Source: Cryomorpha sp963741985 (GTDB lineage: Bacteria; Bacteroidota; Bacteroidia; Flavobacteriales_D; Cryomorphaceae). Taken from it: 64,000 nt of DNA. A program made the position numbers and the translations under genes. This document shows, one piece after another, positions 20,084 to 29,880 of this stretch (the first letter of the stretch is position 1; each line of letters opens with the position of its first letter). The notes under the pieces are model-generated. The model ran no database searches and was not told the DNA's origin. It saw only the letters and a list, made by a program, of their open reading frames with translations. The DNA lies in the NCBI GenBank assembly GCA_963741985.1, contig CAVUKD010000005.1, forward strand, positions 149,209-213,208, read 5' to 3'.

Positions 20084-21223
20084 CTACTTATTCAAAATCT
20101 TTTTCCAAGTAGAATAGGCCTTTTTCTGGGCGCCATCTTCATTTACAATACCCGTACTTATCCATAATTTCCCTAAATCCTGGACTTCTACCGGTAGGAT
20201 TTTCCACAATTCATCATAATCACGATGTGCCCACCAGATAATATATTCGTAGTTGTGTATTTGTGCGTTCGTCGATAAGATTTCCAAATATTCATTTTGT
20301 TCGCATTGGTTTCCAGATATAAATAAACTATACGCATCAACGGTTAGGTCTTCTGATAATTGGCTTGTCTCAGCAAATGCAATCGGTTTGTTAATTTTCT
20401 GATGTAAAAAATCGAAGACATTCTGAAAATCTGCTTTTGTATGCAATCCTTTCAAGAAAGGATAGAAACTAATAGCCACAAAATCCATCGCATTGGCATA
20501 AGCAACCACTTGATTGATATATGCCTCAGGATCAGAAACCACTGGTTCATATAAATTGTGCAATGTAATGGATTCCGAAATTGGCAGAGAAGGAAACGCT
20601 TGCTTTATTCTTGTTTTTACATTGGCCATCAATAGTTTGTATCCATTCCATTTATCCGGTGATTTTAACAATAATTCATTTACCTCAATAGCTATTATCA
20701 AATAATCGGGATGTAATTGATTCGTTATATATTCCACATGTTTAAAGTAAGCATCTTCAATTTCAGTATCATTTAGCGCTGTATAATCGGGAATTGTTCC
20801 ATCAAAATCAGAAGCCAGTTCATTTCGGTCTGTATTAAGCAAACTCACGGATACGGTTAATTTTTCATCTGGAATTTTTCTGGAGACCCTTCCTGCGATG
20901 TCATCGGTAAACTCAGCGGGCAAGGGTGTGCTATTTATCCATGCATTCCATGGAATATTGGCATCAATATGTTCGGAGTATATATCGCCTTGGTTGCTGA
21001 TAAATTGGTATGTATTATTAACAGATTCAATAGTTTTGGCGTAAGGCCATGTACTAAAACCCATTTTGAAATCTCTTGAAGCGTACGCAGAAAAGAAGTC
21101 GCCATTTAAGCAATCTTCAACAGGTTGAGTATTCTTTTCCTTCTTACAACCAATGAATAAGGTTACAAGAAGGCTCCATGTGAAAATGTGCACAAATTTC
21201 TCATTCCAATAGTCTTTGCCCAT
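20084..21223 (-). CDS. Lipoprotein with a glycoside-hydrolase-like TIM barrel
   Basis: A 379-residue lipoprotein: the N-terminal hydrophobic stretch ends in LFIGC, a lipobox, so it is anchored to a membrane. The mature part resembles a (beta/alpha)8 glycoside hydrolase of the clan containing endo-galactanases. It has 'YLIIAIEVNELL' (a candidate acid/base Glu after beta-4), 'MDFVAISFYPFL', 'KPIAFAETSQLS' (a candidate nucleophile Glu after beta-7) and 'YEYIIWWAHRDYDELW'. The exact GH family is uncertain, and no polysaccharide-utilisation genes surround it. Confidence 0.55.
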   Translation of the reverse strand: MGKDYWNEKFVHIFTWSLLVTLFIGCKKEKNTQPVEDCLNGDFFSAYASRDFKMGFSTWPYAKTIESVNNTYQFISNQGDIYSEHIDANIPWNAWINSTPLPAEFTDDIAGRVSRKIPDEKLTVSVSLLNTDRNELASDFDGTIPDYTALNDTEIEDAYFKHVEYITNQLHPDYLIIAIEVNELLLKSPDKWNGYKLLMANVKTRIKQAFPSLPISESITLHNLYEPVVSDPEAYINQVVAYANAMDFVAISFYPFLKGLHTKADFQNVFDFLHQKINKPIAFAETSQLSEDLTVDAYSLFISGNQCEQNEYLEILSTNAQIHNYEYIIWWAHRDYDELWKILPVEVQDLGKLWISTGIVNEDGAQKKAYSTWKKILNK

Positions 21224-21289
21224 CAGCCAAACTGTGTTTTACGTCCGTATAGGTTTTGCTATAGCCATACAATTTACTCTAAAATAAAC

Positions 21290-23677
21290 TTATATCGTCA
21301 GAAATACTTTTTTAAGCTCTTCCAATCCAAAAGGTTTTTGCAGAACAAAATCAATACCGTGTTCCTCTTTAAGTTTCTCGTCAACTTTCCATCCGGTAAC
21401 GGCAACAATTTTTATTTTGGTTCCAAGCTTATTCCGAATAGCCTCGGCCAGCTCCCATCCATTCATTTTGGGCATACCAATATCTGTAAAAATAAGATCA
21501 CAGATGTTGTTATCAAGGTATTCTAAGGCTTTCTTTCCGCTATTTACGCTGTTACATTTGTGCCCAATCGATTCTACCATCATTCGGGAAGATTTTGTAA
21601 TGATGAAATCATCATCTACCCACAATACATTGAACGAATCTGTATCATTTGGTTCATTCATGCTCAAGACTTTAATTTCATCCTGCTGACCTATTGGAAG
21701 AAGGATTTTAATTGTAGTCCCTTTGTTTATTTCTGAGGATTGAACAACGATATCTCCCCGGTGTTTTTTTACAATGCTATAAACGCCACTCATTCCTAAA
21801 CCTCTCCCTAATGTAAACCCTTTTGTGGTATAAAATGGTTCAAACACTTTTAATTTGGATTCTTCATCCATGCCTATACCTGTGTCGGTAAAAGTAGCGA
21901 ATACCCGATCAGCCGTTACACCTGTTTTAATAATAAGATCCCCGCCTTCCGGCATCGCTTCTATACTATTCTTAATTAAATTATAAACGGCTGATTTTAA
22001 TTCCCCGCTATTGCAACTTATTTTCGGAATTTCTTTGAAATCGGTTTTCACCGCTATCGTCAATCCTTCTTTCTCCATGCTGTCTTTCCAAAGCGGACGG
22101 GACTGTTCGAGGCTTTCTTCAATCAGCTTATTAAAATCGATAAGGTTGGCATTTTGATCCTCATTTTCTGTGTCACCAAATTTTTGCAATGCAGCGACCC
22201 TGCCAGCTGCATCACTTATAATAGCCCCAATGCTATTTAAACGTTTAACAGTAATATCGGACAAATCTTTTTGAAGTTTTATAACCTCTAAGTTACCCAT
22301 CATTTCTTGTAGAGAATTATTAAAATCATGGGCGATAGAAGAAGACATTTCCCCGATTGCTTTAAGCCTTTGATGCTTAGCTTGGGCTTCCTCAAATAGT
22401 TTTTGCTCTGTGATGTCCACAAAAACGGTAACTATTTCCGTAATGTCACCGGTGTTGTTCAGCACAGGAAAACCATTAAGGGTTAACCATACAATAGCAT
22501 CATTCCCTGGTTGATATAGTCCTATAAGTTGATTCTTTATGGATTTTTTGCTGGTCGCAATCTGATTAACAGGATATTCCTTTAAAGTCAGTGGAGATTT
22601 ATCGAGTTTTACAAATTTCCAATCGGGGTCAATGGCCGTTTTCCCTTTCAATTGATCATCGCTCAACCCCAATATTTCTGAAGCCCGCTTATTATTCTCT
22701 ACAATGGAAGTATCAGGTGCATGAATAACAACTCCAGCCTCCATATTCAGCATTAAAATACGAAATCTTTTTTCGTTCTCTTCCGCACGCTCTTTTGATT
22801 CCTTCAGCTCATTTTCCGCATTGTAGCGCTCCGAGATATCATGAATTATCCCGACAAGAAACCTCTTTCCGTCTGAATTTATAAACCGTGTCTTTCGTGT
22901 AGAAATCCTTTGGGTTTGCCCCTTACGAATGGTAAGTGATTCTTCCTGAATACTTTCTACCCCTGTAGATAATACCTGCTTATCAATTTTCAAAAAGCTT
23001 TTTCCCTCGGCAGGTGAAACATCCTCGGCAAGCGTTTTTCCAAGGATATGAGCTCTGGTATAACCAAAGATTTCACAGAAAGCATCATTGACAATAAGCA
23101 ATTTACTTTGGTCATCCTTTACAAAGATGGGGTCGCCAATGTTGCTGATAATAGTATTCAGATAATTTTCATTTTCTACTTTATTTTTCCGGGCGGTAAT
23201 ATCATCACCTATGGATATGAAGAAGCCCTTTTTTGGTGAAGACATTTTGAATGAAAACCATTTATCCAAAGCAGCTACATAATATTCAAAATCTTCAGGA
23301 ATTCCTGTTGTTCCAACACGATCGAGAATCTCGAATAAGTCAGGGTTTAAATTCCAGCCCCCAGCAACAATTTCTGATCCTCTTTTTCCGGCAATATTCT
23401 CAAGCCCGGTCAGTTCAGTAAATGCAGTATTAATTTCAATAAACTGAAAATCAACGGGCTTATCATTTTCATAAAAGAGTTGGCCATAAACAAATGCGCA
23501 AGGCATATTTTCGAATAGAAGTTTAAATTTCTGATTTTGCTCCCACAAACTACGCGCGTCATCTTTAGTTGAAGTAGGTTTTCTGATTCCGTTATCCGAT
23601 TGGATTGAAGAATGCATTTTAAGTTTAGAAATCTCGTCTTCTAATTCTTTATATGAAGGTTTTTTATTTGATTTCAT
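21290..23677 (-). CDS. Hybrid PAS sensor histidine kinase with response-regulator domain
   Basis: A ~795-residue cytoplasmic signalling protein with no membrane segment. The order is a short coiled coil (YKELEDEISKLK), three PAS domains (about 60-165, 165-290 and 300-430), a histidine kinase core and a receiver domain. The kinase core has the H-box 'SSSIAHDFNNSLQEMMGNL', N-box 'NLIKNSIEAMPEGG', G boxes 'FTDTGIGMDEES' and 'GRGLGMSGVYSI'. The receiver has the acidic pair 'LWVDDDF' and phospho-acceptor Asp in 'LIFTDIGMPKMNGWE'. The ATG at 23677 (MKSNKKPSYKEL) is preferred to one 42 bases upstream. No separate response regulator lies next to it, so its target is elsewhere. Confidence 0.9.
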   Translation of the reverse strand: MKSNKKPSYKELEDEISKLKMHSSIQSDNGIRKPTSTKDDARSLWEQNQKFKLLFENMPCAFVYGQLFYENDKPVDFQFIEINTAFTELTGLENIAGKRGSEIVAGGWNLNPDLFEILDRVGTTGIPEDFEYYVAALDKWFSFKMSSPKKGFFISIGDDITARKNKVENENYLNTIISNIGDPIFVKDDQSKLLIVNDAFCEIFGYTRAHILGKTLAEDVSPAEGKSFLKIDKQVLSTGVESIQEESLTIRKGQTQRISTRKTRFINSDGKRFLVGIIHDISERYNAENELKESKERAEENEKRFRILMLNMEAGVVIHAPDTSIVENNKRASEILGLSDDQLKGKTAIDPDWKFVKLDKSPLTLKEYPVNQIATSKKSIKNQLIGLYQPGNDAIVWLTLNGFPVLNNTGDITEIVTVFVDITEQKLFEEAQAKHQRLKAIGEMSSSIAHDFNNSLQEMMGNLEVIKLQKDLSDITVKRLNSIGAIISDAAGRVAALQKFGDTENEDQNANLIDFNKLIEESLEQSRPLWKDSMEKEGLTIAVKTDFKEIPKISCNSGELKSAVYNLIKNSIEAMPEGGDLIIKTGVTADRVFATFTDTGIGMDEESKLKVFEPFYTTKGFTLGRGLGMSGVYSIVKKHRGDIVVQSSEINKGTTIKILLPIGQQDEIKVLSMNEPNDTDSFNVLWVDDDFIITKSSRMMVESIGHKCNSVNSGKKALEYLDNNICDLIFTDIGMPKMNGWELAEAIRNKLGTKIKIVAVTGWKVDEKLKEEHGIDFVLQKPFGLEELKKVFLTI

Positions 23678-23748
23678 GGTGTGTTTGAAATTCTCTATAA
23701 TGAATACGTATTGATCCATAACGTATTTGCAGGACCAAAACGTAGTAG

Positions 23749-23937
23749 TTAGCAGGTCGTTTTACTTCGTTCCTCTTGTTTTAATCTTTCAGCCTTTTCA
23801 ATTTCGCTGGTTGCAATTCTACCCACCTTTTTTATCACTCCGTGAGTCACGATAACGAAACTCTCAGATTTATCTTCTTTATCCAAAAAAGCCATAAGTC
23901 GAAAATACGTAGTGTTATGTAGGGCATAAATTTCCAA
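23749..23937 (-). pseudogene. Remnant of a HigB/Gp49-like toxin gene
   Basis: The 62-residue frame has no ATG at its 5' end, and a stop codon lies three codons upstream of the first usable TTG. Its sequence matches only the C-terminal half of phage-derived Gp49-like (HigB/RelE superfamily) toxins: 'HNTTYFRLMAFLDKEDKSESFVIVTHGVIKK...IATSEIEKAERLKQE', corresponding to the core strands and the terminal helix. The N-terminal strand-helix part is missing and no antitoxin gene follows, so this looks like a decayed toxin-antitoxin locus. The identification is by family pattern. Confidence 0.5.
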
Positions 23938-24216
23938 ATGTCGTCATGGATGTTTCCAAAAAGTCAATCTGGAACCTACATTCCACTATGAAATTTGAAA
24001 TAAAGATACAAGTTTCCATTTTCAGAAAATATTCGAGCTCTAATTTTTCGTTGCTGCACAACCCTGGTATCACCCTTACTCTATACATAGTATATGGTTT
24101 AGATGCCCTATGTACGAAGATTCGAGTCGCGACACCCGAATATTTCTAATCAACAGTTTTTATCCTTTGGCCCTTCTGAATGAACGTATCGAGTGAACCC
24201 ACATCCATGAAACGCT

Positions 24217-26091
24217 TTAGATAGTCTCAACAAAATTTAAAAATACTTTCTTATGTCGCTCCAGGTCCAAATCAGGAGATACAGATACACGGGCAATATA
24301 ATCTTTGTCGCCTTCTTTGGTTGTTCCTTGCGTGGATGTCGCGGGTATCGTCCAATAGCAACCTTTCAACTGTCCGTAGCTTACGCAATATTTACTTTCA
24401 TTGGGAATTTCCGAAATCATCAAATTGATTAGCTTACTATTCAAGGTTCTTTTATAAGATTCCCTTTCTTCATCCGTATTTCCCTTAGTGGGAAGATCTA
24501 GTGAAAAGACCGATGGCGTAAATCCCTGATTTGCGAGCTCTTTTGAAACAAAATTGATTTTCGCTGCAGGTAAGGTTTCTTCAATAAAATCTACAAACGC
24601 ACGTGTATTCTTATACGCATCCATGATCCTTTGATTCATGGATGGCAGTTGTTGGGCTAATATTTCAATCTGGTGATCTGTAGCTTCGTTGTCGCAAAGT
24701 TTGAGATGCTTGTCTATTTTTTCCATCAAGGCCTTCCCTTCTTTATTTGCGACACAATAGCCAGCGGTACATTGTCCACCACTTGGAAATTTCGAACCAC
24801 TCACATACGAAATGGTTCGGATTGAAGCGAGCATTCCGTCTTTACCTAAGAATTGAACGTTGGGGCAAAATGTTTGATCTAAAATAAAAACAGGATCGAT
24901 GGCAACCTCGCCCGTAGCTGTTTTGCGACCTTTACTTAACACAGCCTGCAATTTTTTAAGATCAGGAACTTCAACTCTTGGGTTGGTTGGAATTTCAGCG
25001 ATGATGTAGGGAACCGCATCTTCATTAGCAACTTTCGTCAAAACGAGATCAATACTTTGAACCATATCGTTGTCACCATCAACGAGCAAGTCCAAGATCT
25101 CAACATTCTCAATGCATGCAGCCACGCGCCTTGCCTGATCGTTTGTTCCGCCGTAACAATTGGGAGGAACAATGATTTTGATGGCCTTTCCTTTATGCTT
25201 TTCGAGTGCATCGTCTATAAGCCCCATCATGATCGCATATTGCACAGATAGGCCGCTTGAACCAAGAAGTGCCTTTGTATTGGTACCGGTGATCTCTTTA
25301 ACAGCATCCAAAACACGCGCTTTATTTTCCTCCACATTGCTTTTCCGTTCATCCGTTGCAGCCTTTCCTACCAGAATTTTTAAGGCAGAAAAACAATTGG
25401 CCGGTGTCATTGCAATGGTCTCTCTCCTTCGTACGTGCTGAATTTCGGATATGTAGCGCTCATTTTGCTCACCATTCACCAATAGAATGCTTCCAAGATG
25501 CGGATGTGCACCAATAAAAAAGTCAATAGCCGGGTTGAGGTCAAAATGACCTATCTCATTTCGTTGTGAAATAAAAATGGTGCTACCGTCAAATTCAGGA
25601 ATAGCTCCTATGCTATCCACCTTCTTTAATTCAAATGTATATCCATACACACGCCGCAATGCATCGGCATCAAAAGAATCAGGCAATGGATCGGTATAAA
25701 CTATTTGGGTGTTCTTATTATCGAATAAATTCTTTCGCAGAACAGCTAAAACAGGAATAGACCTTGAGGAAAAACTTATTACATTTTCCGGATTCAGATT
25801 AGTTTGTTTGGCAATTGCCCATTCAAGCACACAGGACAATGGATGCCCTAACCGGATGTAGTCATACGCGGTGGGCAATTCACTTAGGGCGGATGTATCA
25901 AAAACATTGTTTTTAGCCAAAATTTCAAACTGTTCTAAGAATTGCGTTTTGGCTAATTCCTCATCATAAATATCAAGTCGATGGGTTGTTAAGTGCAACC
26001 AGTCGCTTGGTACATTTTCTAATATATTGGTAATATACTTGCGCATTCTAATGACTTCCATAATTTTCACCTTTTGATAGGCCGATAACAT
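24217..26091 (-). CDS. Cys/Met-metabolism-type PLP enzyme, long form
   Basis: A ~610-624-residue protein. Residues ~260-600 resemble the cystathionine gamma-synthase/beta-lyase family. Signs are 'LLGSSGLSVQYAIMMGLID' (phosphate-binding region), 'IIVPPNCYGGTNDQARRV', 'PYIIAEIPTNPRVEVPDL', 'PVFILDQTF', and a PLP lysine in 'SYVSGSKFPSGGQCTAGYCV'. The N-terminal ~240 residues form an additional domain not found in MetB or MetC. The reaction (gamma-synthase, beta-lyase or gamma-lyase) is not decidable by eye. The N-terminus is uncertain: ATG codons at 26091, 26064 and 26049 are all possible. It has no operon partner. Confidence 0.65.
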   Translation of the reverse strand: MLSAYQKVKIMEVIRMRKYITNILENVPSDWLHLTTHRLDIYDEELAKTQFLEQFEILAKNNVFDTSALSELPTAYDYIRLGHPLSCVLEWAIAKQTNLNPENVISFSSRSIPVLAVLRKNLFDNKNTQIVYTDPLPDSFDADALRRVYGYTFELKKVDSIGAIPEFDGSTIFISQRNEIGHFDLNPAIDFFIGAHPHLGSILLVNGEQNERYISEIQHVRRRETIAMTPANCFSALKILVGKAATDERKSNVEENKARVLDAVKEITGTNTKALLGSSGLSVQYAIMMGLIDDALEKHKGKAIKIIVPPNCYGGTNDQARRVAACIENVEILDLLVDGDNDMVQSIDLVLTKVANEDAVPYIIAEIPTNPRVEVPDLKKLQAVLSKGRKTATGEVAIDPVFILDQTFCPNVQFLGKDGMLASIRTISYVSGSKFPSGGQCTAGYCVANKEGKALMEKIDKHLKLCDNEATDHQIEILAQQLPSMNQRIMDAYKNTRAFVDFIEETLPAAKINFVSKELANQGFTPSVFSLDLPTKGNTDEERESYKRTLNSKLINLMISEIPNESKYCVSYGQLKGCYWTIPATSTQGTTKEGDKDYIARVSVSPDLDLERHKKVFLNFVETI

Positions 26092-26518
26092 ACATTAATT
26101 AGAATTGATTTGGAAGTGTTTTAAGCGGATTTTTTTTCATTGTGAATGACCGCTGGGCTAAAGAGCTGGCAAATGTTTGATCCGGCCAATAAAATTTATC
26201 ATGAAAAGGACCATCCTCAAATGTACAAATGGGTAATTAGGATGAAAATACGGCTGTATATCTCATTTTAAGAGACGTTTGCTATTTCTTGGTCACTATC
26301 CAAATCGTTGTTTTTGAATGGTGTAATATTCCTTCTTATAATCCGGATTTGCTGTTTGTAACAATCTATCCAGATACTAAAGTACCACCCCTAGTCTCCA
26401 TTAAATATGGCGTGATGCAGAATCTTCTGTCATTTTGTGGTTAAGGTATTGATTCAGCCACAATGTTTAGAAAGGATTTGGTTTAATAGGTGCATAATTT
26501 TCAGAAAGGGCTGAGTCT
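26092..26518. other. Intergenic region, nothing recognised
   Basis: About 430 bases between the PLP enzyme and glutaminase genes. No coding frame, hairpin terminator or repeat was recognised. The promoter of the PLP enzyme should lie in its left part. Confidence 0.4.
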
Positions 26519-27451
26519 TTAAAATATCGACAGTTCAGACAAGGTTGTAAACGCTTCCAAAAATTTCATTCCTCTGTACGAATTTCCTTTTTCATTCAAT
26601 TTCGGGCTCCACACGGCAATCGAATATTCATTGGGAAATATGGCTATAATTCCTCCCCCCACTCCACTTTTGCCGGGAAGGCCAACTTTGAAAGCAAAAT
26701 CTCCGGACTCGTCATAAAATCCGCACGTTTGCATCAGTGCATTTATTCTTTTGTTTTGGCTTTTTGTTAGTATTTGCTTGTTATCATGCTTCGTTGTTCC
26801 TCTATTTGCTAAAAACATACAGGATTCAGAAAGCTGTTTACAACTCAATTCGAGCGAGCAGAGTTCGAAATAGAAATCGAGTACCTCGTCCGGCTCATTG
26901 TGAATATTCCCAAGGGATTTGATGAAATTGCAGAGAGCGATATTGCGATATCCATTTGATTTTTCTGAAGCCGCAATTTTAGTTGAATAGTTGATGTCCT
27001 GATTTGCCGAAAGGCTTCTGATAAACGCCAACAGATCAGTTTTCGGGTTTTTTAAATTGCTTAAAAGAATGTCTGAGATTACGATGGCTCCTGTATTCAT
27101 AAATGGATTTCTGGGTATTCCATTATCATGATCAAGTTGGATAAGCGAATTAAACTTGGTGCCGGATGGCTCCACGCCTACCCTATCCCAGATGCGCTCA
27201 CCCAATAACTTATACGCCAGGCAAACCGAAAATACTTTCGCAATACTTTGAATGGAGAACTTTTCATCCGAATCGCCCATACCGAAATCCAAATCAGAAG
27301 TTGTTGAAATATGAACCCCAAATTTCTTTGAATCGACAATCGCTAATTCCGGAATATAGGAAGCTAACTTTCCTTTATCCTCAATGGGCTTTATTTTTTG
27401 AAAGACTTGCTTGATTACTTCTCTGGTATCCATTTTTTCGAATTGATTCAA
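26519..27451 (-). CDS. glsA: Glutaminase A
   Basis: A ~304-310-residue serine-dependent glutaminase hydrolysing L-glutamine to glutamate and ammonia. It shows the beta-lactamase-like SxxK motif 'FSIQSIAKVFSVCLAYKLLG', 'LIQLDHDNGIPRNPFMNTGAIVISDIL', 'YRNIALCNFIKSLGNI', and the C-terminal 'GLPGKSGVGGGIIAIFPNEYSIAVWSPKLNEKGNS', all diagnostic. The length matches the glsA family. A second in-frame ATG at 27433 (MDTREVIKQ) may be the true start. It is a single gene in its surroundings. Confidence 0.95.
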   Translation of the reverse strand: MNQFEKMDTREVIKQVFQKIKPIEDKGKLASYIPELAIVDSKKFGVHISTTSDLDFGMGDSDEKFSIQSIAKVFSVCLAYKLLGERIWDRVGVEPSGTKFNSLIQLDHDNGIPRNPFMNTGAIVISDILLSNLKNPKTDLLAFIRSLSANQDINYSTKIAASEKSNGYRNIALCNFIKSLGNIHNEPDEVLDFYFELCSLELSCKQLSESCMFLANRGTTKHDNKQILTKSQNKRINALMQTCGFYDESGDFAFKVGLPGKSGVGGGIIAIFPNEYSIAVWSPKLNEKGNSYRGMKFLEAFTTLSELSIF

Positions 27452-27613
27452 ATGCTATTTAGCGACAGGCTCTTCGGCCATTATTTTCTTCCATGGCCAC
27501 GAAGGAGCGAATTGCCCAAATATACTTGTTGAAATGAAATTAGCAAATTTCTGAATAAGGGTTGAAATAGTGCAGATAAAATGATGGGAGGGCGTATAGA
27601 AATTTAAAAGCCA

Positions 27614-28618
27614 TCACTCCAAAACCACCTTTACAACTCCACTCACCATCGAATCGCCAACAACGCGCAAAAAATAAACACCGGATTTTAAATCCCTTTT
27701 ATCTATGATCTGCATTGAATTTCGATTATCAAGCTTAATGGTACGCACTGTCTTGCCCAAAGCATCAGACATTTCCAAATAAAAACCTCCCGCAGGCAAC
27801 ATATCTGCATTCAAATCGACATTGAAAGCTGAACTACTCGGGTTGGGATAAACGTTGAAAAGGTCTTTTGCGGCAAGCGTTTCCAAACCAGTCAAATTGA
27901 CTTCTTCAACTCGAACATCATCCAAATAATAAAAAGCACCATACGTTCCCACACCTCCCGAACTCAGCGGATTTTCCATGGTATTCGTAGAAGCATCATC
28001 AGAGAAGTTTCCAATCGTAAGATACGAATATGTAGCTTGAGCGACAATGGTGTCAGCTATTGAAATCCAGTTGGAAGTGTCGTCCAAAAAGCCATCTGAT
28101 AAAACCTGCGGAGTAAAATCCAGGTATTCACTATTCTGAGCGGATATTGGAATTGTGGAGAGGTAAGCACCTAGTTTATCTACCGATATCTCCATTGAGT
28201 CGGCAAGCGATACAAAAAACTCAACGACGTACGCATGTCCGGAAATGAGTGGGCTGCTGAGTTCAACCTGGACGTAGGATCGCTGGTTAAAATCGGTTAT
28301 GGTATAGGCATACATGCTCGCCATTACATTTCCGGTGCGTGGTAGTTGACTACCTTTTATTCCAATCGGGCCGGTGTATTGATTGGTGGGCTGGAGATTG
28401 TAACACGAATCTGAAATAGTGGTGAAATACAATTGAGGAGAACCCCATGTAGGACTTATCCAATCGATGGTTGACTGATTGAAATCGGTCGAAAACTGGA
28501 TACCACAGAATGCTTCCGTGTAATTTTCAAAACTCGGGTTTGGCACGAGGTTTTGTGCGTGGGATACTTCATTTAAGAAGATCAGGCTGAGAGCGATTAA
28601 TGCTTTGGCTTTGTTCAT
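27614..28618 (-). CDS. Secreted protein with T9SS C-terminal sorting domain
   Basis: A 334-residue exported protein with a signal peptide (ending near SHA|QN). The middle, beginning 'LVPNPSFENYT' and including 'AYVVEFFVSLAD' and 'FYYLDDVRVEEV', is the jelly-roll, carbohydrate-binding-like module common in Bacteroidota surface proteins. The last ~75 residues are a type A T9SS sorting signal: 'NVYPNPSSSAFNVDL', 'SGVYFLRVVGDSMVSGVVKVVLE'. It should be exported by the gliding-type secretion machinery and attached to the cell surface. No catalytic residues are evident. Confidence 0.85.
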   Translation of the reverse strand: MNKAKALIALSLIFLNEVSHAQNLVPNPSFENYTEAFCGIQFSTDFNQSTIDWISPTWGSPQLYFTTISDSCYNLQPTNQYTGPIGIKGSQLPRTGNVMASMYAYTITDFNQRSYVQVELSSPLISGHAYVVEFFVSLADSMEISVDKLGAYLSTIPISAQNSEYLDFTPQVLSDGFLDDTSNWISIADTIVAQATYSYLTIGNFSDDASTNTMENPLSSGGVGTYGAFYYLDDVRVEEVNLTGLETLAAKDLFNVYPNPSSSAFNVDLNADMLPAGGFYLEMSDALGKTVRTIKLDNRNSMQIIDKRDLKSGVYFLRVVGDSMVSGVVKVVLE

Positions 28619-28791
28619 TTTGGATTATTTTAGGTATTGGCAGAAACGATTTCAACTAAAAAAACCGAGCCTTTCAAACCGTACAATGCAACGCAAATAG
28701 GGAGCGTCATGTACTGGATTGCCCAAATATAACCGAATCCAATAAACGATCCTATTCTCCTATAATCACTTACGCTGTATCTATCCGAAAT

Positions 28792-29700
28792 TTACTCCCC
28801 TTCGCTCAGCGCCTTCACTTTTTCGGCCCACTTATCCATTATCCTCTTTTGATTTTCAAAATCCTTCCCGTAAGGGCCGGTAACGATTTTCAATGTGGTA
28901 GTCTTGGTTTTGCTATCTGCCAACAAGAGGAACTTCTCGGTGTAATTTGATTCTGCATAATCGTTTTGGATATAACGGTTACCGAACACGTCCCCACCAT
29001 GTGCAGAGGTCAACTCTCCCGAATTGGGATAATGAAAGTTTACATTTGACGTTTTGGCTGAATATCTTTTCATCGGAATACCGCCATCCATAATTTCCTC
29101 AAGTCCATCTGAATATTCAGGGGTTGTAAGCACCTCCCAAATAGCCTCCGGAGTGGCATGGATAGAAACAGTTTGGGCTATAAAGCGCGTTTTGGGAAGC
29201 TTATTAATCTCAGCATCCGTGAGAAACTGCACTTCACTCAATCGTGCGCTGCCGTTGCCTCCATTCAAATAGCGAAAGCCCACCACAGAGTCATTGGCTA
29301 CATGGAAGGCTTGAATAACGACGACCAGGTCCTTTCTATTCGAACTTTCATTGTAATAATGCGCCAGCCGAGGCATGGGCATGTCCAATGGCTTCGCATT
29401 TGGGTATTCTGCCGGATCGACAAAGATTAAAGATCTACCGTCGCGGGTTTCGGCTTCAGTGGGCATTCTTCCAATTACCACGGGCACATTTCTCCAATCG
29501 GCAATATCGACTGCCGGAAAGCCATTCAAATTATCCGGACAATACCAACCGCCATAATTATGGAGCACCGTTTGAACTCTTTCCGTTTTTGGCGCAGATT
29601 GCTCCATTGCTGTTTTTGTGGGAGCATCGCTATTTTGCGAACATGCCATTAAGGATGTAAGACTACATACGATCAAAATTTTTAGTGTTTTGCTTTTCAT
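28792..29700 (-). CDS. SRPBCC-fold lipoprotein
   Basis: A ~302-residue lipoprotein with a lipobox LMAC after the hydrophobic N-terminus; start set at 29700 (MKSKTLKIL), with 15 upstream residues of no signal-peptide character left out. The second half, starting 'VSIHATPEAIWEVLTTPEYSDGLEEIMDGG' and ending in 'KIVTGPYGKDFENQKRIMDKWAEKVKALSE', looks like an SRPBCC (START/polyketide-cyclase-like) ligand-binding domain. The function is not known; ligand binding in the periplasm is an inference. Confidence 0.6.
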   Translation of the reverse strand: MKSKTLKILIVCSLTSLMACSQNSDAPTKTAMEQSAPKTERVQTVLHNYGGWYCPDNLNGFPAVDIADWRNVPVVIGRMPTEAETRDGRSLIFVDPAEYPNAKPLDMPMPRLAHYYNESSNRKDLVVVIQAFHVANDSVVGFRYLNGGNGSARLSEVQFLTDAEINKLPKTRFIAQTVSIHATPEAIWEVLTTPEYSDGLEEIMDGGIPMKRYSAKTSNVNFHYPNSGELTSAHGGDVFGNRYIQNDYAESNYTEKFLLLADSKTKTTTLKIVTGPYGKDFENQKRIMDKWAEKVKALSEGE

Positions 29701-29794
29701 GTGTTTCGATTTCTCCGATAAAAGTAGGTGGACCTCGGGCAGCAAAGATTCAAATAGTGTAAATTAATGTAAATCGCCTGTAAATAATGCAACA

Positions 29795-29880
29795 GGGCTA
29801 CCCATTTAAATCGCGAAATTTTCAAATATGTCTATATCCCAATGGGTGCCGTCGCTCCGCGTCTCGCGATCCTGTTGGAT
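29795..29880 (-). other. Possible degenerate attC-like palindrome
   Basis: On the minus strand CCAACAGG near 29880 is complementary to CCTGTTG near 29800, and inside it GGCACCCATT pairs with AATGGGTAGCC; about 20 unpaired bases interrupt the outer arm. The layout resembles the better attC-like sites to the right, but the cassette-end match is poor. It overlaps the 3' end of the next gene. Treat as tentative. Confidence 0.3.

Noticed and set aside
23946..24149. 67-codon plus-strand frame opposite the toxin remnant's upstream region
   Set aside because: No recognisable domain, no ribosome site seen and no partner; likely chance.
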